From the NCBI RefSeq assembly GCF_032362555.1, contig NC_083505.1, forward strand, positions 5,447,501-5,511,500: 64,000 nucleotides of DNA. The letters run 5' to 3'. The stretch's first letter is position 1. Each line of letters starts with the position of its first letter. Under the pieces are notes generated by a model, which was not told the DNA's origin, did not search any database, and was given only the letters and a program-made list of their open reading frames with translations. The stretch is from Amyelois transitella (lineage: Eukaryota; Arthropoda; Insecta; Lepidoptera; Pyralidae). The position numbers were made by a program, and so were the translations under genes. Shown here one piece after another: positions 61,470-64,000 of the stretch.

Positions 61470-64000
61470 CTGGAACAAATCCAGAACGGCCGTTAGTAAA
61501 TATTTTATTTTGAGGATAAAAAATAATTTTATACATTTCACTTTAATAATATTTATGAATATGTGACAACTAAGAAAATGGTAATTTAAATATCTTATAC
61601 GAACACTAAATTCTATCTTCAGGCGGTTAAACTAGAGAGCTGACTAACACCTTTCTTACTGACGATTACTGTTAGATTTCCATAAAATTACTTAGAAATT
61701 GACAAACATAAGTGTGATCAATAAAACATGTATCACCTTAGGTCAGTGTAACGGCGTCTGAAAAAGTTTCAAGGTCATTTCGAGTAATGTAGTACGATCA
61801 TGTGGATAATTGCAACAAAAGAACTTATACAATGACAATTATCATAAATAAGCGGTTCTGGATCTCCATTTTACGTAAGCTTTTTGTTTGGAGTTTGATG
61901 CTTAAAACATAAGTTCCTTTTAAGCATACATTTAAGTAGTGATTGTTTTCATTAACTGCTGCTCACTGTCTGAATCGATATTCGATTAGCAATTTGTTTA
62001 TTTAACCACACGGCAGTATTTGGATACACTTCTGTGAATATTACTCGAATGAGTCAATAGAGTTTCCCGATACGATTTCTTGAAACTGTATGTAAATATT
62101 AAACTCTCGCATCCGAATCGAGCTACCCATGGGCTGGAGCACGCAAAACATCACGATAGATAAATTTCTTGCGATAAAATCTTAGGGTTCCTTTTCATAT
62201 AACAAAATATTGAAAATGCACACAAATTTTGTCATGTAAATCGTGTGGTATCGGATAGTTTAAACTAAGTTTCATTTATATGAATTATTAAGCGATTAAT
62301 ATACCAATCATTTTGTAAGTATTCATTCCTTGGTATGCGATGGATAACAAATATCTTAAATTTCAACTTGGGTGGTAAATGATGACAGCTGTACTTTTAG
62401 GAAACTTGTGAAATGCTTTTTAAGAATCTATATATATAAAACTCTTCCGTTACTGAGTGACTGACTGACAGACAACGCACAGTCGAAACTACTGGTCGTA
62501 GACAGCTGAAATTTGGAATGTAGGTTCCTTGGGATATGTAGGGGAGCACTAAGAAAGGATTTTTGGAAATTCAACCCCCAAGGGGGGGAAAAGGGGTAAA
62601 AACGTTTCTATGAAAAATCTTATTCCTTGGGTTTATAAACTTGAAACTTGGCATGAACACGTACATAGGCAAGTAAATATGTTTGACATTATAAGTTTTT
62701 TCAAACTTCCCTCCAATCGTGATTTAGGGGGTGCGATTGGGTGACTGATTTATTAACGCACAGCCGAAACCGCTCGGTATAGGAGTCTGAGATTTTGAAC
62801 AGAGGTTCCTTTAGTAACATAAGTGAGCACTAAGAAGGGATTTTTGAAATGTCAAACGGGATAAACTGAGCCGGGGCTGCGGGAAAATTCTAACGAGATA
62901 CCGTGGCCCCGGAACGCAAAGGGCAACTGAAGGAACGAGGTGGGTTTTAGTCAGTAAAAGTCTGACACTCCCTTCCGTTCCACCCAGAGCGGGAGAGGTC
63001 ATTTGATGATTTCCCATCCTTAAAAAAAAAGACTTTGTATGACAACTTTCAGTCGTCTCTTTAACATACATAATTATGTACATACATGCATAACATTAAT
63101 AACATCACGCCTTTAAATCCCTATTTTGTGTTAACACTACCCATACAAACAGCTAAAAGGAAACAAGTGAAGAGACGAAATTTGTCCGCATCCATTTTCA
63201 CCTAAATTCTTAACGTTAATGAGATTTACTTTTTATTATCAGGTCAACCTAATAGCCTCACATGTACGTATAACTTCGTAAGAATTTTCTTTCAACTCCT
63301 AACCGTTGAGGAGTTGTACCTTCCATCATCAGCTCATTCACATGGGATGATGACTATCAGACGCAAATACTTAAACAGATCTATGAAATTGTCAAAAACG
63401 TAATTGCCTGTAAATTTCTTTTGAGACGATGATTTTGTCTCGCTTTACTTTTTCTATATAGATTTGTATGTATACTAATATTATAAAGAGGAACAATCTA
63501 TTTTTTTATATGTTTGTTTGTTTACACATGTAATCGATAAACTCCGAAACTACTGAATCGATTTCAAACATTCACCATTAGAAAGCTACATCATCCCTGA
63601 GTAACACAGGCTATATTTAATTCCAGTTGTAACAAGATTTCAGCCTGTGGAAGAAAAAGCCCTGTCGAGATCATTAAAAAACGCTATATATAACCGAATT
63701 ACACGTGGGCGAAGCCGCGGGCGGAAAGCTAGTGTATAAATGTAAATTTTAGGATGTTTATGATTTTTAGTCATAAAAATAAAATTAATAAATACTCAAA
63801 CTTAAAAAGCCAAAAATATTATCCCTTAGTTCATTAATTCGCATTTTCATAATAAATAAAATGCATTCTCTTATTTAACTATTCATTGCTGCCTTCTTCC
63901 TCGTATTCGATTAAATTAAGACCTAACTTATATCTCACGTCGTATTTACAAATAAATAATAAGCCACATTCAAACATAAACGAGAATACAATTAATTGAA
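61470..64000 (-). other. 5' intron of the kinase gene
   Basis: Sequence upstream of the glycine-loop exon. It holds Helitron-type elements at 62427-63732 and no recognisable kinase exon, so the next 5' exon is outside the window. Confidence 0.6.
62427..63732 (+). mobile_element. Helitron-type element(s)
   Basis: The left end A|TCTATATATATAAAACTC at 62427 and right end GCGGGCGGAAAGCTAG|T at 63732 are the A|TC...CTAG|T termini of lepidopteran Helitrons. A second 5'-like start (TATACTAATATTATAAAGAG, near 63470) suggests two elements: a 5' part of one family from 62427 and a separate short nonautonomous element at 63470-63732. No Rep/helicase coding is present. Confidence 0.55.

Overview
The window is nuclear DNA from a moth or butterfly (Lepidoptera). 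It is AT-rich. Every recognisable gene is broken into short exons by GT-AG introns. The introns and spacers hold repeats of lepidopteran type: a short interspersed element with a (TATG)n tail in at least 13 copies, tRNA-derived SINEs, Helitron ends of the form A|TC...CTAG|T, and LINE 3' ends. I see no prokaryotic, viral or CRISPR content. The species cannot be named from sequence alone.

All eight recognised genes are on the minus strand, so each reads from high to low coordinates. (1) 579-14037: 5' part of a Dbl-family RhoGEF, with a 386-residue disordered N-terminus, a DH domain and the start of a PH domain; its 3' end lies beyond base 1. (2) 15548-45881: six tandem genes for CRAL-TRIO (Sec14-like) lipid-transfer proteins of the alpha-tocopherol-transfer-protein-like group, called A to F here. 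B to F share one seven-exon layout with identical phases (306 or 308 residues). A is 310 residues in six exons with different internal intron positions. D and E are recent duplicates. (3) 49647-61469: 3' part of a cAMP-dependent-type kinase catalytic subunit of the PRKX / Drosophila Pka-C3 type, from the glycine loop to the C-terminal Phe-x-x-Phe; its first exons lie beyond base 64000.

Exon boundaries were placed by hand from splice sites, reading phase and paralog alignment, and codon sums close exactly for all six CRAL-TRIO genes. The array probably arose by local duplication and likely encodes small cytosolic carriers of hydrophobic ligands; ligands and tissues are not readable here. The RhoGEF (Rho GTPase activation) and the kinase (cAMP-type phosphorylation) are flanking genes with no evident functional link to the array.

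The structures most worth a second look are a perfect 99-bp inverted repeat with a 4-bp loop in the 5' UTR intron of gene B, a SINE whose 10-bp target duplication overlaps a splice donor of gene E, a relic of a CRAL-TRIO last exon beside a Helitron end, and the rearranged intron pattern of gene A. I found no clearly new multi-gene system.
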